A stretch of DNA of 64,000 nucleotides. Source: G963665185 sp049723905. GTDB taxonomy: Bacteria; Desulfobacterota; Desulfovibrionia; Desulfovibrionales; Desulfovibrionaceae. The stretch lies in the NCBI RefSeq assembly GCF_049723905.1, contig NZ_JBJKFD010000001.1, positions 930,001 to 994,000 on the forward strand, written 5' to 3'. Position numbers and translations under genes: made by a program. Each line of letters opens with the position of its first letter. Positions within the stretch are counted from its first letter, which is position 1. Below are positions 48,167-61,072 of this stretch, piece by piece. Under the pieces are notes generated by a model. The model saw only the letters and a program-made list of their open reading frames with translations. It searched no databases and was not told where the DNA came from.

Positions 48167-49625
48167 TCGGGCCTGAAATATCTCTAGTGGATTGATTTTT
48201 ATTAACAATTCTCCTTGTACAATGTAGTATTTTCGACCAGAGAACGTTGTGAATTCGTATAAAACCGGTCGAAATGATGCAGCGAATGGCGGGAGAATCA
48301 TGAGGGCAAAACCCAAAAAACAGCCGCAGGGTACGTTCCTTTACCCAGACCTTCTGGACCAGCTCAATCCGAAGGCTCCGCTCCTTCAATTGGCGAGGAG
48401 AATTCCCTGGGGGCGATTCGAGGAGGAGTTCGCCGGACTCTACAGCGACCAAGGTCGGCCAGCCAAGCCGCCCCGGCTAATGGTCGGGCTGATGCTGCTC
48501 AAGCAGTTGGAGAATCTGAGCGACGAACGGGTCGTGGAGGCATGGACGCAAAATCCCTACTACCAGGCGTTTTGCGGTATGACCGAGTTCCAGTGGAAGC
48601 TGCCTTGCGATCCCACGGATTTGATCTATTTCCGCAAGCGCATTGGCGAGGACGGGGCACGACTGATTTTCGAGGTCTCCGTGGAACTGCACGGTGATGA
48701 CGCCAAAAAACGAGAGATCACGGTGGATACCACGGTCCAGGAAAAGAACGTAACCTTTCCTACCGACCTGAAGCTTTTGACCAAAGTCATCGAGGGCTGC
48801 CGTAAGATCGCGGACAGCGAAGGCGTCGGTCTACGCCGCAGCTTCAAGCGCACGCTCCCCAAGCTTCGGCTGAAACGGATGAAGATGGCCAAAAAGGCGA
48901 GGAAGATGCGGACAATGGCTGGTGCCTTGATCCGTGAACTCCGGCGCAAATTGCCGGGCGAAGCCCTGGGCCGCCACCAGGAGCGACTTGACCTGTACGA
49001 GCGGGTCAAGGACCAGAAACGAAGCGACAAGAATAAGGTCTACAGCCTACACGAACCCGATATTCTCTGCATCTCCAAGGGTAAAGCGCACAAGCAGTAC
49101 GAGTTCGGGCGCAAGGCGTCCATCGCGGTCACAAAAACTACGGGTATCATCGTCGGCGCGATGTCGTTCAACGAGAACGTCTACGACGGCCATACGTTGC
49201 CGGATGTCCTCGAACAGTGTTGGGAGGTCACCGGGGTCTGTCCGTCCATGGCGATCTGCGACCGAGGCTACAGGGGCCTGAATCAGGTCGGTGACACGCA
49301 AATCCTCATCCCAAAGCCTCCGAAGAAGAAGGACACACCGTACCAGCGCCTTATGGCGCGGCTCCGCTTCCGCCGTCGGGCGGCTATCGAGCCGGTGATC
49401 GGCCATCTCAAACACGATCACCGCATGGCCCGGAGCTATCTCAAGGGCGCGGTCGGCGACGCCATTAACTTGTTTATGGCCGCAGCGGCGTTCAACTTCA
49501 GGAAGTGGATGCGGAAAATCGGAGAGTTTTTTGCGCTCTTGGCGTTTCTGCTCCTCGGCAAAGACTCAAGCCGACGGCTGGCGGAAAATGTGGCGTAGAA
49601 GCTGAAACGGGTTTTTCAGGCCTGA
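48167..49625 (+). mobile_element. IS5-family insertion sequence, apparently intact
   Basis: About 1459 bases. The left end TCGGGCCTGAAA (48167-48178) is the inverted complement of the right end TTTCAGGCCTGA (49614-49625) apart from one mismatch. Flanks are TTAG on the left and CTAG on the right, both fitting the YTAR target preference of IS5 elements but not identical. One transposase gene fills it. Confidence 0.8.
48300..49598 (+). CDS. IS5-type DDE transposase
   Basis: About 432 residues from the ATG at 48300, which has GGGAG upstream. A GTG at 48249 would add 17 residues. The N-terminal domain (KQPQGTFLYPDLLDQLNPK) is the DUF772-like region. The catalytic aspartate lies in ITVDTTVQEKNV, the second in AICDRGYRG and the glutamate in RRRAAIEPVIGHLK (YREK-like block). 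There is no frameshift or stop, so it is probably active. It lies in the repeat mosaic between the two rRNA operons, on the strand opposite to them. Confidence 0.93.
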   Translation: MRAKPKKQPQGTFLYPDLLDQLNPKAPLLQLARRIPWGRFEEEFAGLYSDQGRPAKPPRLMVGLMLLKQLENLSDERVVEAWTQNPYYQAFCGMTEFQWKLPCDPTDLIYFRKRIGEDGARLIFEVSVELHGDDAKKREITVDTTVQEKNVTFPTDLKLLTKVIEGCRKIADSEGVGLRRSFKRTLPKLRLKRMKMAKKARKMRTMAGALIRELRRKLPGEALGRHQERLDLYERVKDQKRSDKNKVYSLHEPDILCISKGKAHKQYEFGRKASIAVTKTTGIIVGAMSFNENVYDGHTLPDVLEQCWEVTGVCPSMAICDRGYRGLNQVGDTQILIPKPPKKKDTPYQRLMARLRFRRRAAIEPVIGHLKHDHRMARSYLKGAVGDAINLFMAAAAFNFRKWMRKIGEFFALLAFLLLGKDSSRRLAENVA

Positions 49626-49628
49626 CTA

Positions 49629-49971
49629 GTTAGACCTACAACCCTCCGCAGCGCGCTATGACGTAGCAGCGTGTGGAAGACGGAAAACCAATGCGCTTTC
49701 ACGCATTGTAAAAAGGGACTGGCAGCCGAACAGAGAAAGTCATGGTGTCCCTTTGGCCGTCTGCTCAATCAAGATTATTGTTTTTTACGGAAACAGTGGG
49801 GAAACCCGGTCAACGCGCCCGGTTTCCCCGTTTGTTTCCGAACCTTCTCCTCCCTTTCCGGCACGAAGGAGCCGCAGGTATCTAAAAGGAAGTCTTGGTC
49901 GCCCCTTTGAACCAAGGCAGGTGAGGTAACGGCATTGCGCCGTAGAGCATGAGCTGCATTGCAGATTGCCC
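49629..49971. repeat. Repeat block right of the IS, direct repeat of 47745-47990
   Basis: Starts TTAGACCTACAACCCTC right at the IS end and contains CAATGCG..CGCATTG (49689-49708) and the 53-base hairpin at 49788-49840, both copies of hairpins left of the IS in the same orientation. No gene. Confidence 0.7.
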
Positions 49972-50148
49972 GCCGCAGGTACGCCACGAAGCGTGGCGAA
50001 TGACAATGGCGTTGTTTCTGATTGATGTTCAGCCTCTTGCTGACATCGAAAAAAGGGGATCATGCGATATGAAAAATGGGGCAGGAAGCCTTTAAGGGCC
50101 TATCAAAGAAAAAGACGACTCGGAGCATCCCCTCTCTTCTTCCCGCGG
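49972..50148. repeat. 177-base direct repeat, copy 2
   Basis: Second copy of the block at 41567-41743, again just outside the rRNA terminator region. Includes the REP-like hairpin at 49982-49998. Confidence 0.8.
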
Positions 50149-50270
50149 CAGCGTAAGTTTTGTTCCTGCCGAGGCGCAACTTGCTGTTTGGGGGCGTGGA
50201 TAGGAGTTGGCCTCCAACCCGCTCCCAAACAGTGAGTTGCAACGAAGGCAGGGGCAAAAATCGCGCTGCC
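50147..50270. repeat. MITE-like palindromic element, copy C
   Basis: About 124 bases, near-identical to copy A at 41396-41518, with arms GGCAGCGTAAGTTTTG ... and ... AAAATCGCGCTGCC. It occupies the place that copy B has beside operon 1, followed by a 65-base stretch absent there. Confidence 0.75.
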
Positions 50271-50334
50271 GCCCAACCAAAGGCAGCACGTTACGCCGCA
50301 ACGCAGCAGGGCGCCGAAATCCCGCCTTGGGCCA

Positions 50335-50370
50335 TAAAAAAAGGTCCATATCTTTCGATATGGACCTTTT
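50335..50370 (-). terminator. Terminator of rRNA operon 2
   Basis: Same 14-pair stem as operon 1 (AAAAGGTCCATATC / GATATGGACCTTTT), with one change in the loop and a T-run on the minus strand. Confidence 0.9.
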
Positions 50371-50378
50371 GAAAAGGA

Positions 50379-50494
50379 GCCCTGGCAGCGACCTACTTTC
50401 CCAGCGACTACTCGCAAGTATCATCGGCGAAGAAGAGCTTAACTTCCGAGTTCGGAAAGGGATCGGGTGTGGCCTCTTCTCTATGGCCGCCAGA
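50379..50494 (-). rRNA. rrf: 5S ribosomal RNA, operon 2
   Basis: Second copy of the 5S gene, offset 8461 from the first and apparently identical over the gene. Same start and end signals as operon 1. Confidence 0.95.
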
Positions 50495-50553
50495 GCAAAT
50501 ATATTGCTCTATGAGCGAAATATAGAAAATAGGGACGAAGTTGTGTTGAATCT

Positions 50554-53482
<2,929 letters not shown>

Positions 53483-53555
53483 CAGACACAACTTCGTCGC
53501 CTATTCTACTATCAATGATCATTACCGACACGTGGCCAGTAAGTTCACCACCACT

Positions 53556-53631
53556 TGGTGGAGGTGAACGGAATCGAACCGATGACCCCCTGCGTGCAAA
53601 GCAGGTGCTCTCCCAGCTGAGCTACACCCCC
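53556..53631 (-). tRNA. tRNA-Ala (anticodon TGC), operon 2
   Basis: Identical in sequence to the operon 1 copy (76 bases, CCA encoded). The spacer just after it differs by two extra bases. Confidence 0.97.
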
Positions 53632-53646
53632 ATGTGGTGATAACCG

Positions 53647-53725
<79 letters not shown>

Positions 53726-53798
53726 TTAAATCGGCTCTACAGTGCAAAGAACACAAAGGTCCTTGCAATTAAATAGCGAGCGGGCGCATTTGCTCATT

Positions 53799-55349
<1,551 letters not shown>

Positions 55350-55470
55350 GGAAAGTATTTCTAGCTAAAACTCGTAAGTTCATACGAACCCACGATGATA
55401 GTATTTCGCGCCCTGCTCGCTATTTAATTGTCAAAGACCTTTCCGGCTCGAGGCCGGAAGTGGGAGAGTG

Positions 55471-55499
55471 TAAGTAGTAAATTACGCTTCCCGTGTCAA
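55471..55499 (-). promoter_or_regulatory. rrn operon 2 promoter P3 (proximal)
   Basis: -35 TTGACA (55494-55499), 17-base spacer, -10 TACTTA (55471-55476), as in operon 1. Confidence 0.5.
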
Positions 55500-55570
55500 T
55501 CTCTTTTTTCAAATTCGCTGCTTGTTCTTTGCGTCGCTTTCGCGCCGTCTGTCCCAGACAGCGGAGGGTG

Positions 55571-55599
55571 TTTCTATGTGTTTCTGCACCGTGCGTCAA
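55571..55599 (-). promoter_or_regulatory. rrn operon 2 promoter P2
   Basis: -35 TTGACG (55594-55599), 17-base spacer ending AAACACA, -10 TAGAAA (55571-55576), GC-rich after the -10; A8 tract upstream. Confidence 0.65.
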
Positions 55600-55767
55600 C
55601 CCCCTTTTTCAACTTTTTTTTGTCGAACCCGTCAGGGTCGTAAAGTCGATTGCGGCCGGATACCGGCCCGGGGTGTCAGCCATCAGCTTCCACACATTCA
55701 CCCTATCTATTCTATTGTAAGAGAACACCCCGCCGGGAAACTTGCGATTCCCGTGCGGCGGAGAGAG

Positions 55768-55796
55768 TATTTAGGTGAAACCGTTCCCTGCGTCAA
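55768..55796 (-). promoter_or_regulatory. rrn operon 2 promoter P1 (distal)
   Basis: -35 TTGACG (55791-55796), 17-base spacer, -10 TAAATA (55768-55773). Sequence around it has diverged from operon 1 but the promoter geometry is kept; A-rich upstream (CAATCAAAAAACGCC). Confidence 0.6.
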
Positions 55797-55903
55797 GGCG
55801 TTTTTTGATTGTCTTCAAAACTTCTTCATAACAAATCTAAATAATGATGCTTTTCCAAAAGACTTAACAGACAGCAGTCGTCTGACGAACTAGATCAAAC
55901 AAA

Positions 55904-55945
55904 AAAACCGCGTGTTTGCCCACAAAAGAGCACACACGCGGTTTG
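55904..55945 (-). terminator. Terminator of map
   Basis: AAACCGCGTGT.TGC / GCACACACGCGGTTT stem, then a T7 run on the minus strand, 23 bases after the map stop. Confidence 0.85.
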
Positions 55946-55967
55946 AATATTAACAATATAGTTCGGA

Positions 55968-56837
55968 CTAAAAAGGAGTCAGGCTTTCATACCCATCATC
56001 AGTTACGACAAGAGTCTGCTCAAACTGAGCGGACAAGGAGCCATCCTTGGTTACAGCAGTCCACTTATCTCCCAAAATCTTCACTCGCCAGTCTCCGAGG
56101 TTGACCATGGGTTCTATGGTAAAAACCATCCCCGGTAGTATGGGAACATTGTGCCCTGGACGGTGAAAATGAGCGACATCCGGTGCTTCGTGGAACGAGT
56201 AACCTACACCGTGACCCATAAAATCACGAACGACGGAGCATCCCTGCCCTTCCGCATATTCCTGGATGGCTTTGCCAATATCGTTAATGAGGTTTCCGGG
56301 ACGGACTTGCTCCATACCGATACGCAGGCTTTCCCGTGCTACGGAAACAATCTTTTGCGCATCCTGACTGGGGGTGCCTACAAAAAACGTTTGATTACAA
56401 TCGGCATAGTAGCCGTCGAGGATAGATGTGATATCAATATTGACTATATCTCCGTCCTGCAGCTCCCGTTCACTCGGGATACCATGGCAGACAACCTCGT
56501 TGAGAGAGGTGCATACACTTTTGGGGTAGCCCCTATATCCCAAGGGAGCAGGGCGGGCCCCATGACGGACAGTAAAGTCGTGTACTACGGCATTGATTTC
56601 ATCGGTTGTCACACCGGGGCGAATAAGCGGCTTGACCTCTTCAAAGGTACGCATGACCAAATCACCAGCTTTTCGAATTCCGATCACAGCTTCAGGTGTT
56701 TTCAGCCGAATGCCATGTTTTTTGAAAAGAGCTTCTGCTGGATCAACGAAATTGTTTTTTCCCAGACAGCATTTTTTAAACTTTTTCCCGCTGCCGCAGG
56801 GGCACGGATCGTTACGTCCAACCTTACTACTAACCAT
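55968..56837 (-). CDS. map: Methionine aminopeptidase with N-terminal SEC-C zinc motif
   Basis: MetAP removes the initiator methionine from new proteins. The 289-residue protein starts with a SEC-C motif, GRNDPCPCGSGKKFKKCCLG (Cys12, Cys14, Cys23, Cys24), which binds zinc and can contact ribosomes in other proteins. The type I catalytic domain follows: VCHGIPSERELQDGDIVNID, the DGYYADCNQTF metal site, FMGHGVGYSFHEAP, FTIEPMV and the last glutamate in AQFEQTLVV. All five metal ligands are present. It is monocistronic with its own terminator. Confidence 0.96.
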   Translation of the reverse strand: MVSSKVGRNDPCPCGSGKKFKKCCLGKNNFVDPAEALFKKHGIRLKTPEAVIGIRKAGDLVMRTFEEVKPLIRPGVTTDEINAVVHDFTVRHGARPAPLGYRGYPKSVCTSLNEVVCHGIPSERELQDGDIVNIDITSILDGYYADCNQTFFVGTPSQDAQKIVSVARESLRIGMEQVRPGNLINDIGKAIQEYAEGQGCSVVRDFMGHGVGYSFHEAPDVAHFHRPGHNVPILPGMVFTIEPMVNLGDWRVKILGDKWTAVTKDGSLSAQFEQTLVVTDDGYESLTPF

Positions 56838-56892
56838 GATAACTTCTTTGAAAATGTTTTAATACGGCTGCGTTTGCAGTTCCCCGCCCTTA

Positions 56893-56929
56893 AAAAATGC
56901 GGAACCCACCCTTAACGGGTGGGTTCCCT
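56893..56929 (-). terminator. Terminator of glnS
   Basis: GGAACCCACCC / GGGTGGGTTCC perfect 11-pair stem (56901-56927), loop TTAAC, with a T6 run on the minus strand. It lies 140 bases past the glnS stop. Confidence 0.75.
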
Positions 56930-57066
56930 GTCCGGCGTCATGTAACCATGACACCCCATCCCTGCCCTCGCTCAAGATTTATCTTAACGAGGGTCTCTTC
57001 GGTTCCCGGAAGGGAATGTAGCACTGCCAGAAAAGACCGTCAACGAAAGCAGTGGGGTATATAGAT

Positions 57067-58776
57067 CTAATTTTCTGTTTTTTTCTGAAGTTTTGCCCAA
57101 CTATCTTTCAGTGTCGCCGTTCTGTTGAAAATGGGTTTCCCAGGCAGACTATCTTTACTGTCCACACAAAAATACCCAATACGCTCAAACTGAACACGCA
57201 TGCCTGGCTCTGCATCTGCCAAGCTGGGTTCAACTTTGGCGGTAATGACCTTCAGCGACTCAGGATTGAGATTATCGAAAAAGTCTCCGCCCTCTTCGAC
57301 TGCTTCGGGCTTGTCCGTGGCGAAAAGATGATCATAGAGCCTGACCTCGACATCAAGGGCATGCTTGGCACTCACCCAATGAAGGGTTCCCTTGACCTTG
57401 CGGCCATCCTTGGACCACCCACCACGTGTTTCCGGGTCGTAGGTACAATGAATTTCCATTATCTCGCCGTTGTCATCCTTCACCACATCGGTGCAGGTTA
57501 CGTAGTAGGCATAACGGAGCCGTACTTCACGTCCTATGCCCAAACGGAAGAATTTCTTGGGAGGATTCTCCATGAAATCTTCACGCTCAATGTAAAACTC
57601 TCGTGAAAAAGGCACTTGGCGACTCCCCATAGAATCATCTTCCGGGGAATACGGAAAGGTAAACTCTTCGGTTTGGTCTTCCGGATAGTTGGTGATGACC
57701 ACCTTTACCGGATTAACCACTCCCATGACGCGAGGCGAAGATGCGTTCAGACATTCCCGTACGCAGGCCTCCAACTGTCCGAATTCAACCCAATTGTCGC
57801 TACGCGCCACTCCAATCCGGTCGCAAAACATACGAATGGCTTCAGGCGGATAACCACGCCTACGAATTCCGGACAACGTGGGCATACGGGGGTCATCCCA
57901 TCCTGTAACCTTTTTCTCCTGAACAAGACGTAGCAGCTTACGTTTGCTGACAATGGTATGGCTGAGGTTGAGCCGGGCCATTTCATACTGGTGAGGACGT
58001 GGAGAAATACCCAGTGTGTCCAACACCCAGTCATACAACTCGCGGTTGTTTTCAAATTCCAGGGTACATATCGAATGGGTAACGCCCTCAATACCGTCAG
58101 AAAGGCAGTGGGCAAAATCGTACATGGGGTAAATACACCAGTCGTCACCCGTCCGGTGATGGTGGACCTTTTTTATCCTATAAAGGGCCGGGTCTCGCAT
58201 AATGACATTGGGAGATGCCATGTCGATCTTAGCCCGAAGGATATGGGTCCCCTCGTCGAACTCGCCCTTTTTCATCCCCTCAAAAAGAGTAAGGTTCTCC
58301 TCAATGCTTCGGTCCCTGTAGGGGCTGTTCTTTCCAGGAGAAGTCAACGTACCCCGGTACTCTCGGATTTCCTCGGGACTAAGGGAATCGACATATGCCT
58401 TGCCCATTTTAATGAGCTGCACCGCATAATCATGCAGTTTGGCAAAGTAATCCGAAGCGAAAAACATGTTTTCACCCCAATCAAACCCAAGCCAACGCAC
58501 ATCATTACGGATAGAGTCGACATACTCTGTCTCTTCCTTGGCAGGGTTGGTATCGTCAAAACGCAGATGACAGCGTCCCTTGTAATCCCTGGCCAAACCG
58601 AAGTTCAGGCAGATGGACTTTGCGTGTCCTATATGAAGATATCCGTTGGGTTCCGGGGGAAACCTGGTAACGACCGAGTCGTGTTTGCCTGAGGCAAAAT
58701 CTTTATCGATGATGTCGCGTATAAAATTGGACGGCCCATTGTCTGTGGACGGAGTATCATGCCCTTGCTTGGTCAT
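57067..58776 (-). CDS. glnS: Glutaminyl-tRNA synthetase
   Basis: GlnRS charges tRNA-Gln directly. The 569-residue protein has the class I motifs FPPEPNGYLHIGHAKSI (near residue 40) and TIVSKRKLLRL (KMSKS-equivalent). Between them are HLRFDDTNPAKEETEY and DWCIYPMYDFAHCLSDG, which are specific for GlnRS rather than GluRS. The C-terminal anticodon-binding beta barrels (VTAKVEPSLADAEPGMRVQFERIGYF) are complete. Its presence implies direct glutaminylation rather than only the GatCAB route. Confidence 0.97.
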   Translation of the reverse strand: MTKQGHDTPSTDNGPSNFIRDIIDKDFASGKHDSVVTRFPPEPNGYLHIGHAKSICLNFGLARDYKGRCHLRFDDTNPAKEETEYVDSIRNDVRWLGFDWGENMFFASDYFAKLHDYAVQLIKMGKAYVDSLSPEEIREYRGTLTSPGKNSPYRDRSIEENLTLFEGMKKGEFDEGTHILRAKIDMASPNVIMRDPALYRIKKVHHHRTGDDWCIYPMYDFAHCLSDGIEGVTHSICTLEFENNRELYDWVLDTLGISPRPHQYEMARLNLSHTIVSKRKLLRLVQEKKVTGWDDPRMPTLSGIRRRGYPPEAIRMFCDRIGVARSDNWVEFGQLEACVRECLNASSPRVMGVVNPVKVVITNYPEDQTEEFTFPYSPEDDSMGSRQVPFSREFYIEREDFMENPPKKFFRLGIGREVRLRYAYYVTCTDVVKDDNGEIMEIHCTYDPETRGGWSKDGRKVKGTLHWVSAKHALDVEVRLYDHLFATDKPEAVEEGGDFFDNLNPESLKVITAKVEPSLADAEPGMRVQFERIGYFCVDSKDSLPGKPIFNRTATLKDSWAKLQKKTEN

Positions 58777-58814
58777 GGAGTCTTTTCCTTAAATGTAGCG
58801 TTTGTTCCGAGAAA

Positions 58815-58839
58815 CGGCCCCGCATCGGCACTGGGGCCG
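58815..58839 (-). terminator. Possible terminator after the methyltransferase gene
   Basis: CGGCCCC / GGGGCCG stem with an 11-base loop, followed by TTTCTC on the minus strand. The weak T-run makes it uncertain. Confidence 0.4.
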
Positions 58840-58866
58840 AAATATTTACAGCCGATCATACTCAAT

Positions 58867-59565
58867 TCATTGTTTGCTGAACAGTCCCAACCATCCGGTG
58901 CTCCTGCCACAAATTTTGCCTGAGCCTTTAAAGAGAAGAGCGAAAACAAGGTTGGCAAATCTGGGCCAAAATGCGGCTTTCGTCTTGAGCATCAATGCCC
59001 GGTTAAAACGAACTCTCCAGGGCGAACGACGAAAATCAACATCCTCCATACAAAGGACATTGCGCGACCGCTCCTGTATTTGCCGCTGTCCGGGACCGAA
59101 CACCGTTGTCAGGGACTGGGGACAGTAGGGTTTGACGTGATCAAAATCCAGATAAAAATGAGCCCCCGGCAACGGAGCCAAAATAACAGCATGCCCGCCC
59201 GGCTTGAGGCAATCCAGATAATCATCCAAAAATGACAAGAGATCGTCATGCTGAAAATGTTCGATAATATGCGAAAAAACAACGCAATCGTACTTTTCGT
59301 GTTCTTTTTCAAAGTCGAACAAATCTGACGCAATAACTTTATACCCACGGGTCCGTGTCGATTCGGCCACTATCTGATTGCGCTCCACGCCAGTGAGGTT
59401 TTTAAAACCAAGTCGGCTCAACACATCGAGTTTGCGACCATATCCGCACCCGACATCCAGCACATGTCCGTCGCGGGAAACCGGTGCAAGCAATTTCACC
59501 AAGCGGGCGGTCTCGTCACGCGACAAAACCTTTGTCCAACGCTCCATGGCAGTTTTAGAAGCCAT
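58867..59565 (-). CDS. SAM-dependent class I methyltransferase
   Basis: A protein of about 232 residues from the ATG at 59565 (MASKTAMERWTKVL). In-frame starts at 59634 and 59547 are possible. VLDVGCGYGRKLDVLSRLG is the SAM-binding motif I. YDCVVFSHIIEHFQHDDLL is the usual Methyltransf_11/23 segment, followed by LKPGGHAVIL. It overlaps the end of the glycosyltransferase gene by 11 bases, so it likely modifies a glycan or lipid in the same pathway. The acceptor is unknown. Confidence 0.87.
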   Translation of the reverse strand: MASKTAMERWTKVLSRDETARLVKLLAPVSRDGHVLDVGCGYGRKLDVLSRLGFKNLTGVERNQIVAESTRTRGYKVIASDLFDFEKEHEKYDCVVFSHIIEHFQHDDLLSFLDDYLDCLKPGGHAVILAPLPGAHFYLDFDHVKPYCPQSLTTVFGPGQRQIQERSRNVLCMEDVDFRRSPWRVRFNRALMLKTKAAFWPRFANLVFALLFKGSGKICGRSTGWLGLFSKQ

Positions 59566-60775
59566 TATCGGAGTCGCCCTCCTTAAGAACCTGTAAGGTC
59601 CGGGCCAGCATGCGGGCGGCATTGCCCGCACCATCTAGATTCACGGAAATATTTCCAGCCTGTGCCTGCTGTACGCTTTCCAAAGTGCTGACAAATTGCT
59701 CAAAGGTAGTATTTGCAGCGTCCAGAGAGCGAAACGTAGGGATACGATGGGAAAGAAGCTCCACATGGCGTTCCTGCTCCTGGTCCTGCATCCCCCGCAG
59801 CAATACCATGCAAGGGATGTTACAGGCCATGACGTCGGTCAAGCTGTTGTATCCACCGTAAACAACCGCCATATCTGCCCGACGTATATCATTATGATAG
59901 GCAGCACCGAATGGACGCAGTTCGCAGATGGAACGTTCCCCCTGAAGTTCTCGACATCTACAAATGGCAGTCTGCATATCCTGCCCTGTCAAATCGGTAT
60001 ATATTCGCCACCTTCCGCCTGCGTTACCCCGCATGGCAACGCGTACAAGATACTCCAATATCCGCGGCGAATTCGCGTCGTTCCATGACAACGCGGCAAC
60101 TCCGGCAAGCCGTCCACATTCGCTGGAAACGCCTGCCGATTCTCCCCCAGGCTCAGAGCGCCATGCCTCCAACTCTTTCATTCGAGAGACATACCCGGCC
60201 TCCCAGGGGGCCCTTCCGTAATGAGCCTGAAGTCGAGCGAGCTCTTCCGGCCCAAGGACCGAACTATCGCCATACCAGATCAAACCGTCATAATATTGCT
60301 TGAAGAACTCAGCGGACAATGGCGAAAAGACCTTCCCCACACTTCCCACAACAGCTCGAACCCCCAAATAATACTGTGTATCCGGACTTGAAGTCCGCAA
60401 TGCAGGAACAAGCTCCTTGTGTTTTCCCTGGGGGGTATGATCAACCAAAAAAATCCGAGGATGGAGGTATCCGACCAGATCAGCAATCATATGCTCGCGG
60501 ATATGCCCGAGTTCCTTGTCTCCGAATCCAGACGGCCCCGGCGCCCCGCACGAAACACCACCCACAACCGAGGTGGCATAGGACGGCAATTTGCAGCAGT
60601 CCAGGGGAGCCTCCCCTATCAACTCTGCAACCCGCGCACTTCCTGTTACCAACAACACCCTCAAATCCGGGTAAAGCCTGCGCAGCGCCATGCCAATGGC
60701 AGCGCTTCTGCTCACATGGCCGGTACCGCGTCCATCATGGGCATAAAGAAGTATATCCAGAAAAGGCGACTGCAT
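59555..60775 (-). CDS. MurG/GT28-like glycosyltransferase, copy 1
   Basis: A 406-residue protein from the ATG at 60775 with AAGGA upstream. The frame extends 19 codons further without a ribosome-binding site. ILLYAHDGRGTGHVSRSAAIG near the N-terminus is the Gly-rich acceptor loop of GT-B enzymes in the COG4671-like group. MAVVYGGYNSLTDVMACNIPCMVL near residue 330 is the nucleotide-sugar site. It resembles the divergent gene at 61073 in both motifs. Donor and acceptor are unknown. Confidence 0.85.
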   Translation of the reverse strand: MQSPFLDILLYAHDGRGTGHVSRSAAIGMALRRLYPDLRVLLVTGSARVAELIGEAPLDCCKLPSYATSVVGGVSCGAPGPSGFGDKELGHIREHMIADLVGYLHPRIFLVDHTPQGKHKELVPALRTSSPDTQYYLGVRAVVGSVGKVFSPLSAEFFKQYYDGLIWYGDSSVLGPEELARLQAHYGRAPWEAGYVSRMKELEAWRSEPGGESAGVSSECGRLAGVAALSWNDANSPRILEYLVRVAMRGNAGGRWRIYTDLTGQDMQTAICRCRELQGERSICELRPFGAAYHNDIRRADMAVVYGGYNSLTDVMACNIPCMVLLRGMQDQEQERHVELLSHRIPTFRSLDAANTTFEQFVSTLESVQQAQAGNISVNLDGAGNAARMLARTLQVLKEGDSDNGF

Positions 60776-61072
60776 TGCACCGTCCTTAATATCGTGAAAC
60801 GTAGGAATCCATGCCGGAGGCAACGTCAGCATTGCAAAAAAATACAGGGCAGGCTATTCACGCCCCCCGTAACGCAGGACGTCTATCGACACTTGCGTCC
60901 CGACGAGCAAAACGCGGCACTTAAGCACATTTCCCGCCAGACCTCAACCGGCGGCAAAATACAAACGGCCATTGCAACACATTGGTATTCCGAGTACAGA
61001 GACCAGTGCAACAAGAATCTTCCTCTTCGACAGCAACTTTCAGGAATTACTGCGGGAAAATCCGGCACCTTC

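Noticed and set aside
60419..61072. 218-codon upstream extension of the plus-strand glycosyltransferase
   Set aside because: It runs antisense to a well-supported glycosyltransferase gene, and family similarity starts only at 61073.
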